Positions 35,467 through 44,843 of a DNA stretch of 64,000 nucleotides are shown piece after piece; the first letter of the stretch is position 1, and each line of letters begins with the position of its first letter. The stretch comes from Luteimonas terrae (GTDB taxonomy: Bacteria > Pseudomonadota > Gammaproteobacteria > Xanthomonadales > Xanthomonadaceae), in assembly GCF_004358165.1 (NCBI RefSeq), contig NZ_SMTG01000004.1:372001-436000 (forward strand), written 5' to 3'. Made by a program: the position numbers and the translations under genes. The notes under the pieces are model-generated. The model was not told the origin of the DNA, made no database searches, and saw only the letters and a list, made by a program, of their open reading frames with translations.

Positions 35467-36918
35467 CTACTTGCTGAACATGTAGGTCTTGGTATTTGTG
35501 AATTCGCACAGGCCCTCGTGCCCGTTCTCCACGCCCATGCCCGAAAGCTTGTGGCCGCCGAAGGGAATGTCGATGCCGTGGATGTGGATCTCGTTGACCC
35601 ACACCGTGCCGGTCTCCATGCGCTTGGCGACCTCGATGCCGCGCGCACGGTCGCCGCTCCACACCGAACCGGCGAGGCCGAACGGACTGGCATTGACGCG
35701 CTCGATGACCTCCTCGACGTCGTCGAAGGCGATGATCGGCAGGATCGGGCCGAAAGGCTCCTCCTGCACGATGCGGCTCGACTCGGGCGGGTTGTCGACG
35801 ATGGTGACCGGCACGAAGTTGCCCGGGATGCTTTCGTCGATCGTCCCGCCGAGCGGCACCTTGTAGCCGTTCTTCTTCACGTCGGCGAACAGGTCGAGCA
35901 GCTTGCCGTACTGCATCGTGTTCTGGATCGGGCCCAGGTTGGTCGCCGGATCCATGCCGTCGCCGACGACCTGCTGGCGTGCGTACTCGACGAAGGCCTC
36001 GACGAACTGCGCATGGATGCTCGAATGCACGTACAGACGCTTGACCGCGATGCACCACTGGCCCGAGTTGCCGAACGCGGCCCAGAACAGTGTCGGCACG
36101 ATCGACTTCCAGTCCGCGTCGTCCAGCACGACCGCCGCGTCGTTGCCACCCAGCTCCAGGGTGATGCGCTTGAGCGTGCCCGAACCGCTGGCCATGACGC
36201 GCTTGCCGGTCGCGGTGGAGCCGGTGAAGCTGATCTTGGCGATGTCGGCGTGTTCGGTCATCTGCTGGCCGAGATCGTTGCCGCCCGAGACGATGTTGAG
36301 CACGCCCGGCGGCAGTACCGACTGCGCGATTTCGCCGAAGAACAGCGAGGTCAGCGGCGTGTACGGCGAGGGCTTGAGCACCATCGTGTTGCCGGTCAGC
36401 AGGCACGGCGCGACCTTCCACAGTCCCAGCAGCACCGGGAAGTTCCATGGCGTGATCGCGCCGACCACGCCCAGCGGCACGTGCGCGACTTCGACCACGT
36501 GCTCGGCGGTGTCCTCGATGGTCTCCACCGGCAGCGTGCGCTTGGCGACTTCGCGCACCCAGTAGATCGCCGCCTCGACTTCGCCGGTCGCCATCGTGTG
36601 GCGCGGCTTGCCCTGCTCGAGCGTCAGCAGGGTGATCAGATCGTCCTTGCGCGCTTCGAGCGCGTCGGCGTACCGGGTGACGTAGTCCGCGCGCGTCTCC
36701 CACGGCAGGCGCGACCAGTCCTTGAACGCGCGCGCCGCGGCGGCAACCGCGGCATCGAGCTGCGCGGCGCTGCCTTCGGGCGCGTGGGCGATGACGGCGT
36801 TGCTGGCCGGGTTGTAGACCTCGAACGTGGCGTCGGCGTCCAGCAGCTGGCCGCCGATCGACAGCTTGAACGGGTGGTCGAGGATGTCGTGCGTGGCGGT
36901 CTTCGGAATCGCGTTCAT
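35467..36918 (-). CDS. NAD(P)-dependent aldehyde dehydrogenase (first)
   Basis: 483 residues from the ATG at 36918. Seen: GVVGAITPWNFPVLLGLWK, PSPYTPLTSL, the cofactor loop ISFTGSTATGKRV, general base region LELGGNDAAVV, and catalytic-Cys motif NSGQWCIAVKR. The C-terminus has the usual PFGGHKLSGMG. Oxidises an aldehyde to the acid. It is the last gene of a five-gene minus-strand set (AtuA-like, DUF4387, ALDH, SDR, ALDH), 68 bp after the SDR gene, and ends before a strong terminator. Confidence 0.93.
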   Translation of the reverse strand: MNAIPKTATHDILDHPFKLSIGGQLLDADATFEVYNPASNAVIAHAPEGSAAQLDAAVAAAARAFKDWSRLPWETRADYVTRYADALEARKDDLITLLTLEQGKPRHTMATGEVEAAIYWVREVAKRTLPVETIEDTAEHVVEVAHVPLGVVGAITPWNFPVLLGLWKVAPCLLTGNTMVLKPSPYTPLTSLFFGEIAQSVLPPGVLNIVSGGNDLGQQMTEHADIAKISFTGSTATGKRVMASGSGTLKRITLELGGNDAAVVLDDADWKSIVPTLFWAAFGNSGQWCIAVKRLYVHSSIHAQFVEAFVEYARQQVVGDGMDPATNLGPIQNTMQYGKLLDLFADVKKNGYKVPLGGTIDESIPGNFVPVTIVDNPPESSRIVQEEPFGPILPIIAFDDVEEVIERVNASPFGLAGSVWSGDRARGIEVAKRMETGTVWVNEIHIHGIDIPFGGHKLSGMGVENGHEGLCEFTNTKTYMFSK

Positions 36919-36986
36919 TGCAGTCTCCCAGGATGCAGTGGAAGCGCGCGTCCTCCGCACGGACGCGCGCGCAGAGTCGGTCAGGG

Positions 36987-37733
36987 TCAGATCGTCCGGC
37001 CGCCGTCGACCGGCAGGGACACGCCGGTGATGTAATCGGCGCCGGCGAGATACAGCGCGGCCTCGGCCACGTCGCCGGGCTCGCAGAACCGGCCGAGCGG
37101 GATCGAGCCGAGATACTTCTGCCGGTTTTCCGGCGTGTCGGGCATGCCCATGAAGTCCTCGAGCATCCCGGTGACGCCCATCACCGGGCAGATCGCGTTG
37201 ACGCGGATCTTCCACGGCGCCAGTTCCACGGCCAGCGACTTGGACAGCGTGTTGGCCGCGCCCTTGGACGCGTTGTACCAGGTGAGTCCGGGGCGCGGCC
37301 GGATGCCGGCCACCGAGCCCACGTTGAGCATCACGCCGCCGCCGTTGTCGCGCATCTTCGGCACCACCGACTGGACCATGTTGTAGATGGCCTTGACGTT
37401 GACGGCGAAGACGCGGTCGAAGGTCGCCTCGTCGACGTCCAGCAGCGGCCCGTTGCGATGCGTGTAGCCGGCGTTGTTGACGACGATGTCCGGCACGCCG
37501 AATGCCTCGATGGTCGCGTCGATGGCCGCGTCGATGTCGGTGCGTACCGAGACGTCGGCGCGCACGCCGAGGGCGCGTCCCGCCCCGATCGAGTCCGCGA
37601 CCGCGCGGGCCTTGTCGGCGTCGAGGTCGACGATGACCACGCGGGCGCCCTCGGCCGCGAAACGACGCGCGGTCGCTTCGCCGAATCCGCTGGCCGCGCC
37701 GGTGACCAGGACGGTCTTGTGTTCGAACTTCAC
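36987..37733 (-). CDS. Short-chain dehydrogenase/reductase
   Basis: 248 residues from a GTG at 37733. Seen: the NAD(P)-binding TGAASGFGEATA (TGxxxGxG), Asp at the end of strand 2 (VIVDLDAD, favouring NAD), NNAGYTHRNG, catalytic Ser in NVGSVAG, YxxxK as YNASK, and a C-terminal ITGVSLPVDGGRTI. A classical SDR, likely oxidising a secondary or primary alcohol intermediate or a 3-hydroxy acid. Lies between two aldehyde dehydrogenase genes in the same operon (28 bp after the upstream one). Confidence 0.93.
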   Translation of the reverse strand: MKFEHKTVLVTGAASGFGEATARRFAAEGARVVIVDLDADKARAVADSIGAGRALGVRADVSVRTDIDAAIDATIEAFGVPDIVVNNAGYTHRNGPLLDVDEATFDRVFAVNVKAIYNMVQSVVPKMRDNGGGVMLNVGSVAGIRPRPGLTWYNASKGAANTLSKSLAVELAPWKIRVNAICPVMGVTGMLEDFMGMPDTPENRQKYLGSIPLGRFCEPGDVAEAALYLAGADYITGVSLPVDGGRTI

Positions 37734-37761
37734 AGGTCGTGCTCCCTTGCTGGTCGTGCGC

Positions 37762-39204
37762 TTAGCCGTGGTGGATGACGAGCGTCTTGGTGATGCTGAA
37801 ATCGTGCATGGCCGCGAAGCCTTTCTCGCGTCCGTGGCCGCTCTTGCCGGTCCCGCCGAACGGCAGTTCGATGCCGGCGCCGGCGCCGTAGCAGTTCACG
37901 AACAGCTGGCCGGCGCGGACCTTGCGGCCCAGGCGCAGCTGGCGCGCGCCGTCGCGGGTCCAGATCGCCGCGACGAGGCCGTAGTCGGTGCCGTTGGCGA
38001 GCGCGAGTGCATCGGCTTCATCGTCGAACGGCAGCACCGCGAGCACCGGGCCGAACACTTCGTCGCGCGCGAGGTCGTTGTCGCGGGGGACCGGCCCGAA
38101 CAGGGTCGGGGCGACATAGAAGCCGGCCGGATCCGCGTCTTCGTCGATGCGACCCTGCGCCAGCACCGGAATGCCGTCGGCGCGGGCCTGATCGATGAAC
38201 TGCTGCACGCGCGCCTGCTGCTTCGCGGTGATGATCGGGCCACAGGCGCGGTCTGCGGCAGGCGCGCCCACGCGCACCTGCGCGAATGCCTCGGCGAGCC
38301 TGCCCACGACCGCGTCGTAAGCACTGCGCTCGACCAGCAGGCGGCTGCCGGCCGAACAGGTCTGTCCGCTGTTCTGGATGATCGCCTTGACGATCACCGG
38401 AATCGCCGCGTCGAGATCGGCGTCGGCGAACACGATCTGCGGCGACTTGCCGCCCAGCTCCAGCGTGCAGGTGATGAAGTGGTCGGCGCAGAGCTTCTGG
38501 ATGATCTGGCCCACCTGCGGCGAGCCGGTGAACGACATGAAGTCCACGCCCGGGTGCGAGGCGAGCGCAGCGCCGGCACCCGCGCCGCGGCCGGTGACGA
38601 CGTTGATCGCGCCGGGCGGGAAGCCCGCTTCGGTCGCCAGCTCGGCCAGCTGCAGCGCGCTGGCGGATGCGTCTTCGGCCGGCTTGAGCACCACCGCGTT
38701 GCCGACCGCGAGCGACGGCGCCAGCGTGCGGCCGAACATCTGCGCCGGATAGTTCCACGGCAGGATGTGGCCGGTGACGCCGTAGGGCTCGTGCACCACC
38801 GCGACCATGTAGCCGTCGAGATACGGAATCGTCTCGCCGTGCAGCTTGTCGGCCGCGCCGCCGTAGAACTCGAAGTAGCGCGCGAGTGCGGTGATGTCGG
38901 CGCGGGCCACGCTGTCGGGCTTGCCGGTGTCGCGGGCTTCCACGGCGGCGAGCGACGCCGCATCGCGTTCGATCAGCGCGGCGAAGCGCGACATCACGCG
39001 GCCGCGTTCGGTCGCGGTCATGCGGCCCCATGCACCGGTATCGAAGGCAGTGCGCGCCGCGGCGACCGCCACGTCCACGTCGCGTGCATCGCTGTCGGCG
39101 ATGCGGTCGTAGGTCCGGCCCGTTGCCGGCTCGATCATCGGCAGTGTGTCCGCCGACTGCGGGGCACGCCACTGCCCGTCGATGTAGTTGAAGCCCGGTT
39201 CCAT
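37762..39204 (-). CDS. NAD(P)-dependent aldehyde dehydrogenase (second)
   Basis: 480 residues from the ATG at 39204. Seen: GVTGHILPWNYPAQMFGR, LKPAEDASASAL, MSFTGSPQVGQII, LELGGKSPQIV, catalytic NSGQTCSAGSRLLVE and the C-terminal LPFGGTGKSGHGREKG. It belongs to the betaine-aldehyde/vanillin-type ALDH branch rather than that of the other ALDH in the operon; the two are clearly different subfamilies, so two distinct aldehydes or two steps are likely. 20 bp follow the DUF4387 gene. Confidence 0.93.
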   Translation of the reverse strand: MEPGFNYIDGQWRAPQSADTLPMIEPATGRTYDRIADSDARDVDVAVAAARTAFDTGAWGRMTATERGRVMSRFAALIERDAASLAAVEARDTGKPDSVARADITALARYFEFYGGAADKLHGETIPYLDGYMVAVVHEPYGVTGHILPWNYPAQMFGRTLAPSLAVGNAVVLKPAEDASASALQLAELATEAGFPPGAINVVTGRGAGAGAALASHPGVDFMSFTGSPQVGQIIQKLCADHFITCTLELGGKSPQIVFADADLDAAIPVIVKAIIQNSGQTCSAGSRLLVERSAYDAVVGRLAEAFAQVRVGAPAADRACGPIITAKQQARVQQFIDQARADGIPVLAQGRIDEDADPAGFYVAPTLFGPVPRDNDLARDEVFGPVLAVLPFDDEADALALANGTDYGLVAAIWTRDGARQLRLGRKVRAGQLFVNCYGAGAGIELPFGGTGKSGHGREKGFAAMHDFSITKTLVIHHG

Positions 39205-39224
39205 CAATGCGTCCTTCTGTCGCG

Positions 39225-39545
39225 TCAGTAGCGCTCGAACACGAGGTCGAGCAGTGGCGCGTGCTGCTGCGCGCCGTAGATGTCGGTATCGCCGACCGCA
39301 CCCGACGGCGTGGGCCGACGCAGCGTCGCCTTGATCGCCCAGGCCGGCTCGAACGCGATGACCGACAGCACGTCGTCCTCGCGCTGGCCGTAGAGCTTGG
39401 CGATCAGCGCCTTGTCGATCAGCCGCTGCGCGACCACGCGCTCGAAGGCTTCGCGGGTCTTGAAGATGATGTCGAGCGTCAGCTCGCCGGGGCCGGCGTT
39501 TTTGCTGCGGATCACGCTGGCCAGATCGATCAGGCGCGCACTCAT
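39225..39545 (-). CDS. DUF4387 domain protein
   Basis: 106 residues, ATG at 39545. Seen: LIDLASVIRSKNAGPGELTLDI at the N-terminus (only first part quoted as signature: IRSKNAGP), then FKTREAFERV and IKATLRRPTPSGAVGDTD. This small domain is usually encoded next to, or fused with, AtuA-type (DUF1446) proteins. It starts within the stop of the AtuA-like gene (ATGA, 39542-39545), so the two are probably subunits of one enzyme of unknown reaction. Confidence 0.85.
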   Translation of the reverse strand: MSARLIDLASVIRSKNAGPGELTLDIIFKTREAFERVVAQRLIDKALIAKLYGQREDDVLSVIAFEPAWAIKATLRRPTPSGAVGDTDIYGAQQHAPLLDLVFERY

Positions 39546-40948
39546 GCGCACAGGTCCCGGCGCACCATCGGCTGCACCTGTTCGTAATGCACGGGAAATC
39601 GCGCAACCGGATCGTCGACCGGCAACAGGTGGTAGACGCTGAAGCGGTACACCTCGCCTGCCTTCAGATCGGACGGCGAATACGGGAACGCCAGGTTGCC
39701 GGCCGTCGACACGCGCCCCGGATAGCCGTAGTGCAGCATCGTCGAGCGTGCGAAGCCGCAGATGGTGTCCGCCAGCTGCTGGGTCGGTGCGACGGCCTCG
39801 ATGACGATGCCCAGCTCGTGCACGCCGGCATCGGGGCGCGGTTCGAGCGCACCCATCACGCCGTCGCGGCCGTAGAGCCGGAACAGCAGCGAGTAGCTGT
39901 CGGGATGGATGTCGCTGAAGTTGTCGGCGATGCGCGCGCGCACCGCTTCGACGATCGATTCGACCTGGCGGATGAAGACCGGATCGCGCACGCCGGCGAT
40001 CGAGATCGTGCGGTAGCCCACGCGCGCCGCGCCTTCGAGCTTGACCGCATATGCGCCGGGCACGTGACGACTGCCGCTGACGCGCACGGTGCGCGCATCG
40101 ACCTGTTCGAAGCGGCTGCCGGTGAGATCGAGCACGCCGCCCGGACCCGGCAGGTGGAACGGGTCGCTCTTCTCGTACAGCGTATGGGCCGCAACCGAGG
40201 CGACCGTGCAGGCGCGAGCGGGATCGAGCGGATGCAGCAGGAAATGGTCGTGCCGCAGCACGCCCATCATGCAGTCGCTGCCGCTGCCTGGCGTGCAGGC
40301 GATCGCGGCGCATTCGAGGATCTTGCCCATGTGCAGGGCGAGGCCGTGGTCGAAGCCGCGCAGCACCGGCAGCGCGGCGAACACCACCGGGTCGTAGGCA
40401 CGTCCGGCAAGGATCACGTCGGCGCCCTGCGACAGCGCCTCGACGAAGGGTTCGACGCCGAGCTGCGCGACGATGCGCGTGCTGCCGTGCACGTCCTCTT
40501 CGCTGAGTGCCGGCCACTCGCCGCACGGTGCGATCTGCTCCGCGCGCAGCGCCTGCATGACCGCGGCGCTGTCGACTTCGGCGTCGATCACCGCGAGCTT
40601 GAAGGCGAGCGCCTGTTCGCGGGCGAGCTCGAGCAGAATCTGCAGCGTCCAGTCCAGATGCGGCTGGCCGCCGGCGCCGCCGCACGAACCGACGATCAGC
40701 GGAATGTCGTGCCGGCGAGCAGCGCGCAGCATGATGCCGAGGTCGCGCTTGACTGCATCGCGATCGGTGAACGAGTAGCCCGCGCCGAGGTAATGCGGGC
40801 CGGGATCGGACGAGCCGGCGTCGACGGCGATGACGTCGGGTTGGAGCGCCAGACCGGCTTCGAACGACGCCATCGGAAAACCGTAGCCGAGGATCGCGGT
40901 CGGCGAGAGCACGCGGATTTCCTGCTGGCGCGGCGGGACGCTGGACAT
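39542..40948 (-). CDS. AtuA-like (DUF1446, acyclic terpene utilization family) protein
   Basis: 468 residues from the ATG at 40948, which has AGGAG six bases upstream. Seen: ILGYGFPMASFEAGLAL, VIAVDAGSSDPGPHYLGAGYSF, LIVGSCGGAGGQPHLDWTL, DVILAGRAYDPVVFAALP and KILECAAIACTPGSGSDC, the conserved glycine/aspartate-rich blocks of the AtuA family. Known: atuA lies in the citronellol/geraniol catabolic cluster of Pseudomonas, but its chemistry is unresolved. Heads the operon with DUF4387, two ALDHs and an SDR, and is divergent from a LysR gene that probably controls it. Confidence 0.88.
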   Translation of the reverse strand: MSSVPPRQQEIRVLSPTAILGYGFPMASFEAGLALQPDVIAVDAGSSDPGPHYLGAGYSFTDRDAVKRDLGIMLRAARRHDIPLIVGSCGGAGGQPHLDWTLQILLELAREQALAFKLAVIDAEVDSAAVMQALRAEQIAPCGEWPALSEEDVHGSTRIVAQLGVEPFVEALSQGADVILAGRAYDPVVFAALPVLRGFDHGLALHMGKILECAAIACTPGSGSDCMMGVLRHDHFLLHPLDPARACTVASVAAHTLYEKSDPFHLPGPGGVLDLTGSRFEQVDARTVRVSGSRHVPGAYAVKLEGAARVGYRTISIAGVRDPVFIRQVESIVEAVRARIADNFSDIHPDSYSLLFRLYGRDGVMGALEPRPDAGVHELGIVIEAVAPTQQLADTICGFARSTMLHYGYPGRVSTAGNLAFPYSPSDLKAGEVYRFSVYHLLPVDDPVARFPVHYEQVQPMVRRDLCA

Positions 40949-41020
40949 GACGACTCCTGGGGACCATGGACCCGGATCCAGCCGGGCGAGCACAGGCTAG
41001 GCCCGGCCTCAGGATTCGTC

Positions 41021-41046
41021 CAATATATGGATCAGCATCCGATCAT
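41021..41046. promoter_or_regulatory. Candidate LysR operator/promoter between atuA-like operon and lysR
   Basis: The 109-bp divergent region contains an AT-rich patch (CAATATATGGATC, 41021-41033) unlike its surroundings. A small dyad GGAT-CAGC-ATCC (41029-41040) and repeated GATC (41030-41033, 41041-41044) are present just upstream of the lysR ATG at 41058. This is where a LysR autoregulator would bind; the exact T-N11-A box is not clear. Confidence 0.4.
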
Positions 41047-41057
41047 CTCGACTGAAT

Positions 41058-41984
41058 ATGGAACTGCGGCACCTGCGCTACATGATCGCGATCGCCGAGG
41101 AACTGCACTTCACCCGGGCGGCGGAACGGCTCGGCATCGCCCAGCCACCGCTGAGCCAGCAGATCAAGCAGCTCGAAACGGAAGTGGGCACACCGCTGTT
41201 CCATCGCAGCGCGCGGGCGGTGACGCTGACCGAGGCCGGCCACGCCTTCCTGCCGCACGCGCGCGACGCGGTGGACGAGGCGGACCGCGCGATTGCCGCC
41301 GCCCAGCGCGCGGCGCGTGGCGACATGGGCCATCTGCGCGTGGGCTTCACCAGCTCGGCCTCGTTCAATCCTCTGGTGCCGGGCATCGTGCGTCGCTTCG
41401 GCGAGCTGTACCCGGACGTGACGATGGATCTGGCCGAGCAGGCGACCAGCCAGCTGCTCGACGCCCTGCGCGATGAGCGCCTGGATGTCGCGTTCCTGCG
41501 CGCGACGGCCGGCGAGCGCGACGGTCTGGACACGGTGGAGTTGCCGGCTGAGGAACTGTGGGTCGCGCTGCCGTCGCGCCATCCGCTGGCGACGCACAAG
41601 CGCATCGACCTGCTGCAGCTCGCCGGCGAAGCCTTCGTGCTTTACCCACGCGCGAACGGCCGGCTGCTCTACGACACGATGATCAGCGCGTGCGCCAACG
41701 CAGGTTTCAGCCCGCGCATCGCACAGGAAGCGCCGCAGATGGCCTCGACGGTGCATCTGGTGGCGGCGGGCGTAGGCGTGGCGCTGGTGCCGGCCTCGAT
41801 GTGCCAGCTGCATGCGTCGGGCGTGACCTATGTGCGCATCGCCGGCGACGTGCCGCGTGCGCAGTTGTGGCTGGCCTGGCCGGCGCACGTGCGGCTGTCG
41901 GCGGCCGCGCACAACCTGGTGGCGCTGGTGCGCCAGGATCTGGGGCCGTTGCGACGGCGGCTCCCGGCGCGCGACGGGACCTGA
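41058..41984 (+). CDS. LysR-family transcriptional regulator
   Basis: 308 residues. Seen: N-terminal winged HTH MELRHLRYMIAIAEE...FTRAAERLGIAQPPLSQQIKQLE, linker helix, and a periplasmic-binding-protein-like effector domain with GHLRVGFTSSASFN, LPSRHPLA and a VAAGVGVALVPASM segment. The HTH and effector region are of the BenM/CatR type that senses aromatic or carboxylic metabolites. Divergent from the AtuA-like operon, which it likely activates. Confidence 0.93.
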   Translation: MELRHLRYMIAIAEELHFTRAAERLGIAQPPLSQQIKQLETEVGTPLFHRSARAVTLTEAGHAFLPHARDAVDEADRAIAAAQRAARGDMGHLRVGFTSSASFNPLVPGIVRRFGELYPDVTMDLAEQATSQLLDALRDERLDVAFLRATAGERDGLDTVELPAEELWVALPSRHPLATHKRIDLLQLAGEAFVLYPRANGRLLYDTMISACANAGFSPRIAQEAPQMASTVHLVAAGVGVALVPASMCQLHASGVTYVRIAGDVPRAQLWLAWPAHVRLSAAAHNLVALVRQDLGPLRRRLPARDGT

Positions 41985-41992
41985 CGACGCAG

Positions 41993-42021
41993 GACGCCGA
42001 CGCGCAGCGCGCGCCGGCGTC
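41993..42021. terminator. Hairpin between convergent lysR and GMC genes
   Basis: GACGCCG (41993-41999) pairs with CGGCGTC (42015-42021), and internally CGCGC (42001-42005) with GCGCG (42009-42013) around an AGC loop, with one A-C mismatch. There is no T tract. Its placement exactly between two convergent stops supports a terminator or transcript-end stabiliser. Confidence 0.5.
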
Positions 42022-42027
42022 GCAGGC

Positions 42028-43740
42028 TCAGGCCGAGAGCATCTCCGCGGCCTTCCAGCCGATCAGGATCGACGGCGCATTGGTGTTGCCGGTGGTGATC
42101 GACGGCATGATCGACGCGTCGGCCACGCGCAGGCCTTCGACGCCGTGCACGCGCAGTTCCGGATCGACCACCGCGTCGCTGCCCGTGCCCATGCGGCAGG
42201 TGCCGACCGGATGGAAGAACGTCGAGCAGGCCTTGCGCAGGAAAGCTTCCATGTCGGCCTTGCTCTTCACCGACGGGCCCGGCAGTACCTCGCGCTTGCG
42301 GATGCCCGCGAACGCCTCGCCATTGCCGATCTCGCGCCCGAGTTCGGTCGCCGCGAGAAACGCGCGACGGTCCTGCTCGGTGGTCAGGTACGCCGGATCG
42401 ATCAGCGGATCGACACGCGGATCCCTCGAGGCCAGCGTGATCTGGCCGCGCGAGGACGGGCGCATGACGCCGGTGAGGATCGAGTAGCCGTTCTCGAACG
42501 TCGCCGGCAGTTCCGGCGTGTGGAACGGCAGGCTGACGTAGAGCGTGTTGATGTCCGGCGCCCGCAGGCCCGGGTTGGACTTGGTCCAGAAATAGGTCTC
42601 GGACATGTTGTATTCCGAGGCCGGCACCGGCGCCTTGGCTTCCCAGTTGAGACCGCCGCCGAGCACATGGTCGTGCAGGTTCTGGCCCACGCCCGGCAGC
42701 GCGTGCTGTACGGCGATGCCGTGCTTGCGCAGTTCGGCTTCCGGGCCGATGCCCGAGAGCATCAGCAGCCAGGGCGAGGTGATCGCGCCGGCCGAGAGCA
42801 CGACCTCGCGCGAGGCCCGCACCATCGCCGGCTTGCCGTCGTGCAGGTACTTCACGCCGACGCAGCGCCCGCGCTCCATGACCAGCTCCAGCGCCGGCGC
42901 CTCGCACAGCACCGTCAGGTTGCTGCGCTGTTCCATCGCCGGATGCAGGAACGCGACCGCCGAGGATTGGCGCTTGCCGCCGGAGATCGTGAAGTTGACC
43001 CAGGTCGGACCTTCCATCGACGGGCCGTTGAAGTCCGGATTCTCGGCGTAGCCCATCGCGATCGACTGGGCCATGAAGGCTTCGGCGCCGGGATGGCGAT
43101 GGCCGGGCGCGGGCTGGGTGACGAACAGCGGACCGCGATCGCCGCGGTATTCGCTGGCGCCACCCTGCCAGTGTTCGAGCGCCTTGTAGGCCGGCAGCAC
43201 CGAGGCGTAGTCCCAGCCGTAGCAGCCTTCATGCGCCCAGCTGTCAAAATCGCTGACGTGGCCGCGCTGGTAGATCATGCAGTTGACCGCGCTGCAGCCG
43301 CCGAGCGTCTGCGTGCGCGGCCAGGCGACCGAGCGGTTGTCGGCATGCGCCTGCGGCGTGGTGTTGAACATGCGCGTGAGCGGCATGCCGAGCACCTTGG
43401 GCCAGTCGCGCGGGTCGTGGATCTCCGGCGCGCTGTCCGGCACGCCGGCCTCGAGCAGCAGCACCTTCGCATCGCTGCGCATGGCCAACTGGCCGGCGAG
43501 CGTGGCGCCGGCCGAACCACCGCCGATGACGATGTAGTCGAACGCGCCGCGCGGCACCGGGCTGGTCCGGGTGGACTGCGCGCGCGCCTGCGGCGACCAG
43601 ATGCTGGCCAGCGTGCCGGCCAGGCCGATACCCACGCCCGCGGCAGTCGCCATCTTGAGGAAGCCGCGACGGCTCACCTGGCCCTCGCGGTAGGCACCGA
43701 GCGCGCGCCCGATGGTGTCGTCGTCGTTTCCGAATTTCAT
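42028..43740 (-). CDS. Tat-exported GMC-family FAD oxidoreductase
   Basis: 570 residues from the ATG at 43740, preceded by a strong GGGAGGG. Seen: a twin-arginine signal SRRGFLKMA within the first 40 residues, then the FAD-binding DYIVIGGGSAGATLAGQLA, LLLEAG, the GMC signature WPRTQTLGGCSAVNCM, a SAGAITSPWLLMLSGIG motif, and C-terminal FFHPVGTCRMG...SIMPSITTGNTNAP with the catalytic His-Asn region. Known: choline/alcohol dehydrogenase and oxidase family. Predicted periplasmic alcohol oxidation feeding the aldehyde dehydrogenases encoded at 35-39 kb. Confidence 0.93.
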   Translation of the reverse strand: MKFGNDDDTIGRALGAYREGQVSRRGFLKMATAAGVGIGLAGTLASIWSPQARAQSTRTSPVPRGAFDYIVIGGGSAGATLAGQLAMRSDAKVLLLEAGVPDSAPEIHDPRDWPKVLGMPLTRMFNTTPQAHADNRSVAWPRTQTLGGCSAVNCMIYQRGHVSDFDSWAHEGCYGWDYASVLPAYKALEHWQGGASEYRGDRGPLFVTQPAPGHRHPGAEAFMAQSIAMGYAENPDFNGPSMEGPTWVNFTISGGKRQSSAVAFLHPAMEQRSNLTVLCEAPALELVMERGRCVGVKYLHDGKPAMVRASREVVLSAGAITSPWLLMLSGIGPEAELRKHGIAVQHALPGVGQNLHDHVLGGGLNWEAKAPVPASEYNMSETYFWTKSNPGLRAPDINTLYVSLPFHTPELPATFENGYSILTGVMRPSSRGQITLASRDPRVDPLIDPAYLTTEQDRRAFLAATELGREIGNGEAFAGIRKREVLPGPSVKSKADMEAFLRKACSTFFHPVGTCRMGTGSDAVVDPELRVHGVEGLRVADASIMPSITTGNTNAPSILIGWKAAEMLSA

Positions 43741-43771
43741 GATCCCTCCCAGGGCATGCGAATGATGGACC

Positions 43772-44689
43772 TCAGAACGCCTTGAGGAAGCGCAGCTGCA
43801 CGCGGCTTTCTTCGCGGAAGCCGTTCTCGATGGAGATGTCGCGACCGGCCTGCAGCAGCAGCTGGGTATTGCCGGGCAGCGCGCGGCTGTAGGTCGCCAG
43901 CGCGGACCAGTTGCCCAGTTCGTCGTCGCGGTCGATGCCGTTGACCCGGGTCTCGCCGCCGGCCTGGTAGCGCACGCGCAGCGAGACTTCGTTGGCGGGA
44001 TTGAAGGTGTAGCGCAGGAAGCCTTGGGTGTCGTAGAGCGGCTTCTGCTTGAGCGTGTTGTTGCCGGCGAACTCGTCGTTCTCGCCGTGCACCTGCACGT
44101 CGAACGACAGCTCGGTGGTCCAGTGCTCGCCGAGGCCCTGCGAGACGACGGCCTGCAGCGCACCCTTCCAGCGGTTCTCGCCGGGGTTCAGGGCACGGTT
44201 GCGGTCGTAGCTGCCGGTCGGCAGCCAGACGTAGGGCGTGACACCGAAGTAGCGGCGCTGGTCCTTGTCCTCGACCAGCCACAGCGTGCTGACCAGGATC
44301 ACGTCCGCCATGCCGCTGGTGCTGCCCAGACCCGCGGTGCTGCCGCCGCCCTGCAGACGGACCCACGGCGCGAGCACCTGCAGGTCGAGCGTGCGCCCGC
44401 CGACCTCGACGAACTTCACGTAGCGACCCATGACCAGGTCCACGCCCAGGCGTGCGTCGTCGTCGATGCGGTTGCCGTTGGCGTACAGCCCCTTGGCGTC
44501 GGAATGCTGGGCGTAGATCAGGAACAGATCGGTGCCCGGGGGCGCGGCGACGTAATCGCCGGCATCGATGCCGACGGCGCTGGCGGCGCCGCTGGCGAGC
44601 AGCGCGGTGGCGAGCAGCGCCGGACGCAGCGCGCCTCGCAGACGATTCGACGGACGGCGCCCGGCGGACGTGTGAAGCTGGACTTGCAT
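43772..44689 (-). CDS. Outer-membrane transporter, phenol MetA-pathway type
   Basis: 305 residues from the ATG at 44689, with GGAGGGG just upstream. Seen: a signal peptide ending ASGAASA, then a beta-barrel pattern with short strands, starting GIDAGDYVAAPPGTDLFLIY, including YFGVTPYVWLPTGSYD and RVRYQAGGETRVNG, and ending in RVQLRFLKAF with the terminal Phe expected of outer-membrane proteins. This family ('MetA-pathway of phenol degradation') supplies channels for hydrophobic or aromatic substrates. Same strand and 31 bp upstream of the GMC gene, so one operon. Confidence 0.88.
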   Translation of the reverse strand: MQVQLHTSAGRRPSNRLRGALRPALLATALLASGAASAVGIDAGDYVAAPPGTDLFLIYAQHSDAKGLYANGNRIDDDARLGVDLVMGRYVKFVEVGGRTLDLQVLAPWVRLQGGGSTAGLGSTSGMADVILVSTLWLVEDKDQRRYFGVTPYVWLPTGSYDRNRALNPGENRWKGALQAVVSQGLGEHWTTELSFDVQVHGENDEFAGNNTLKQKPLYDTQGFLRYTFNPANEVSLRVRYQAGGETRVNGIDRDDELGNWSALATYSRALPGNTQLLLQAGRDISIENGFREESRVQLRFLKAF

Positions 44690-44843
44690 GATCCCCTCCC
44701 GTGGACATGGCCGCGGACAGGTGGCGGCGCTCGCAGTGTCTTCACATCCGCGTCCACTTGGAATTCGAAATCAGGCCATGCCGATTTCGCAGACTGCGAA
44801 GGCAGGCGTAGAGTGCGTGCATCCCATCGACGGCCCCGTTCCG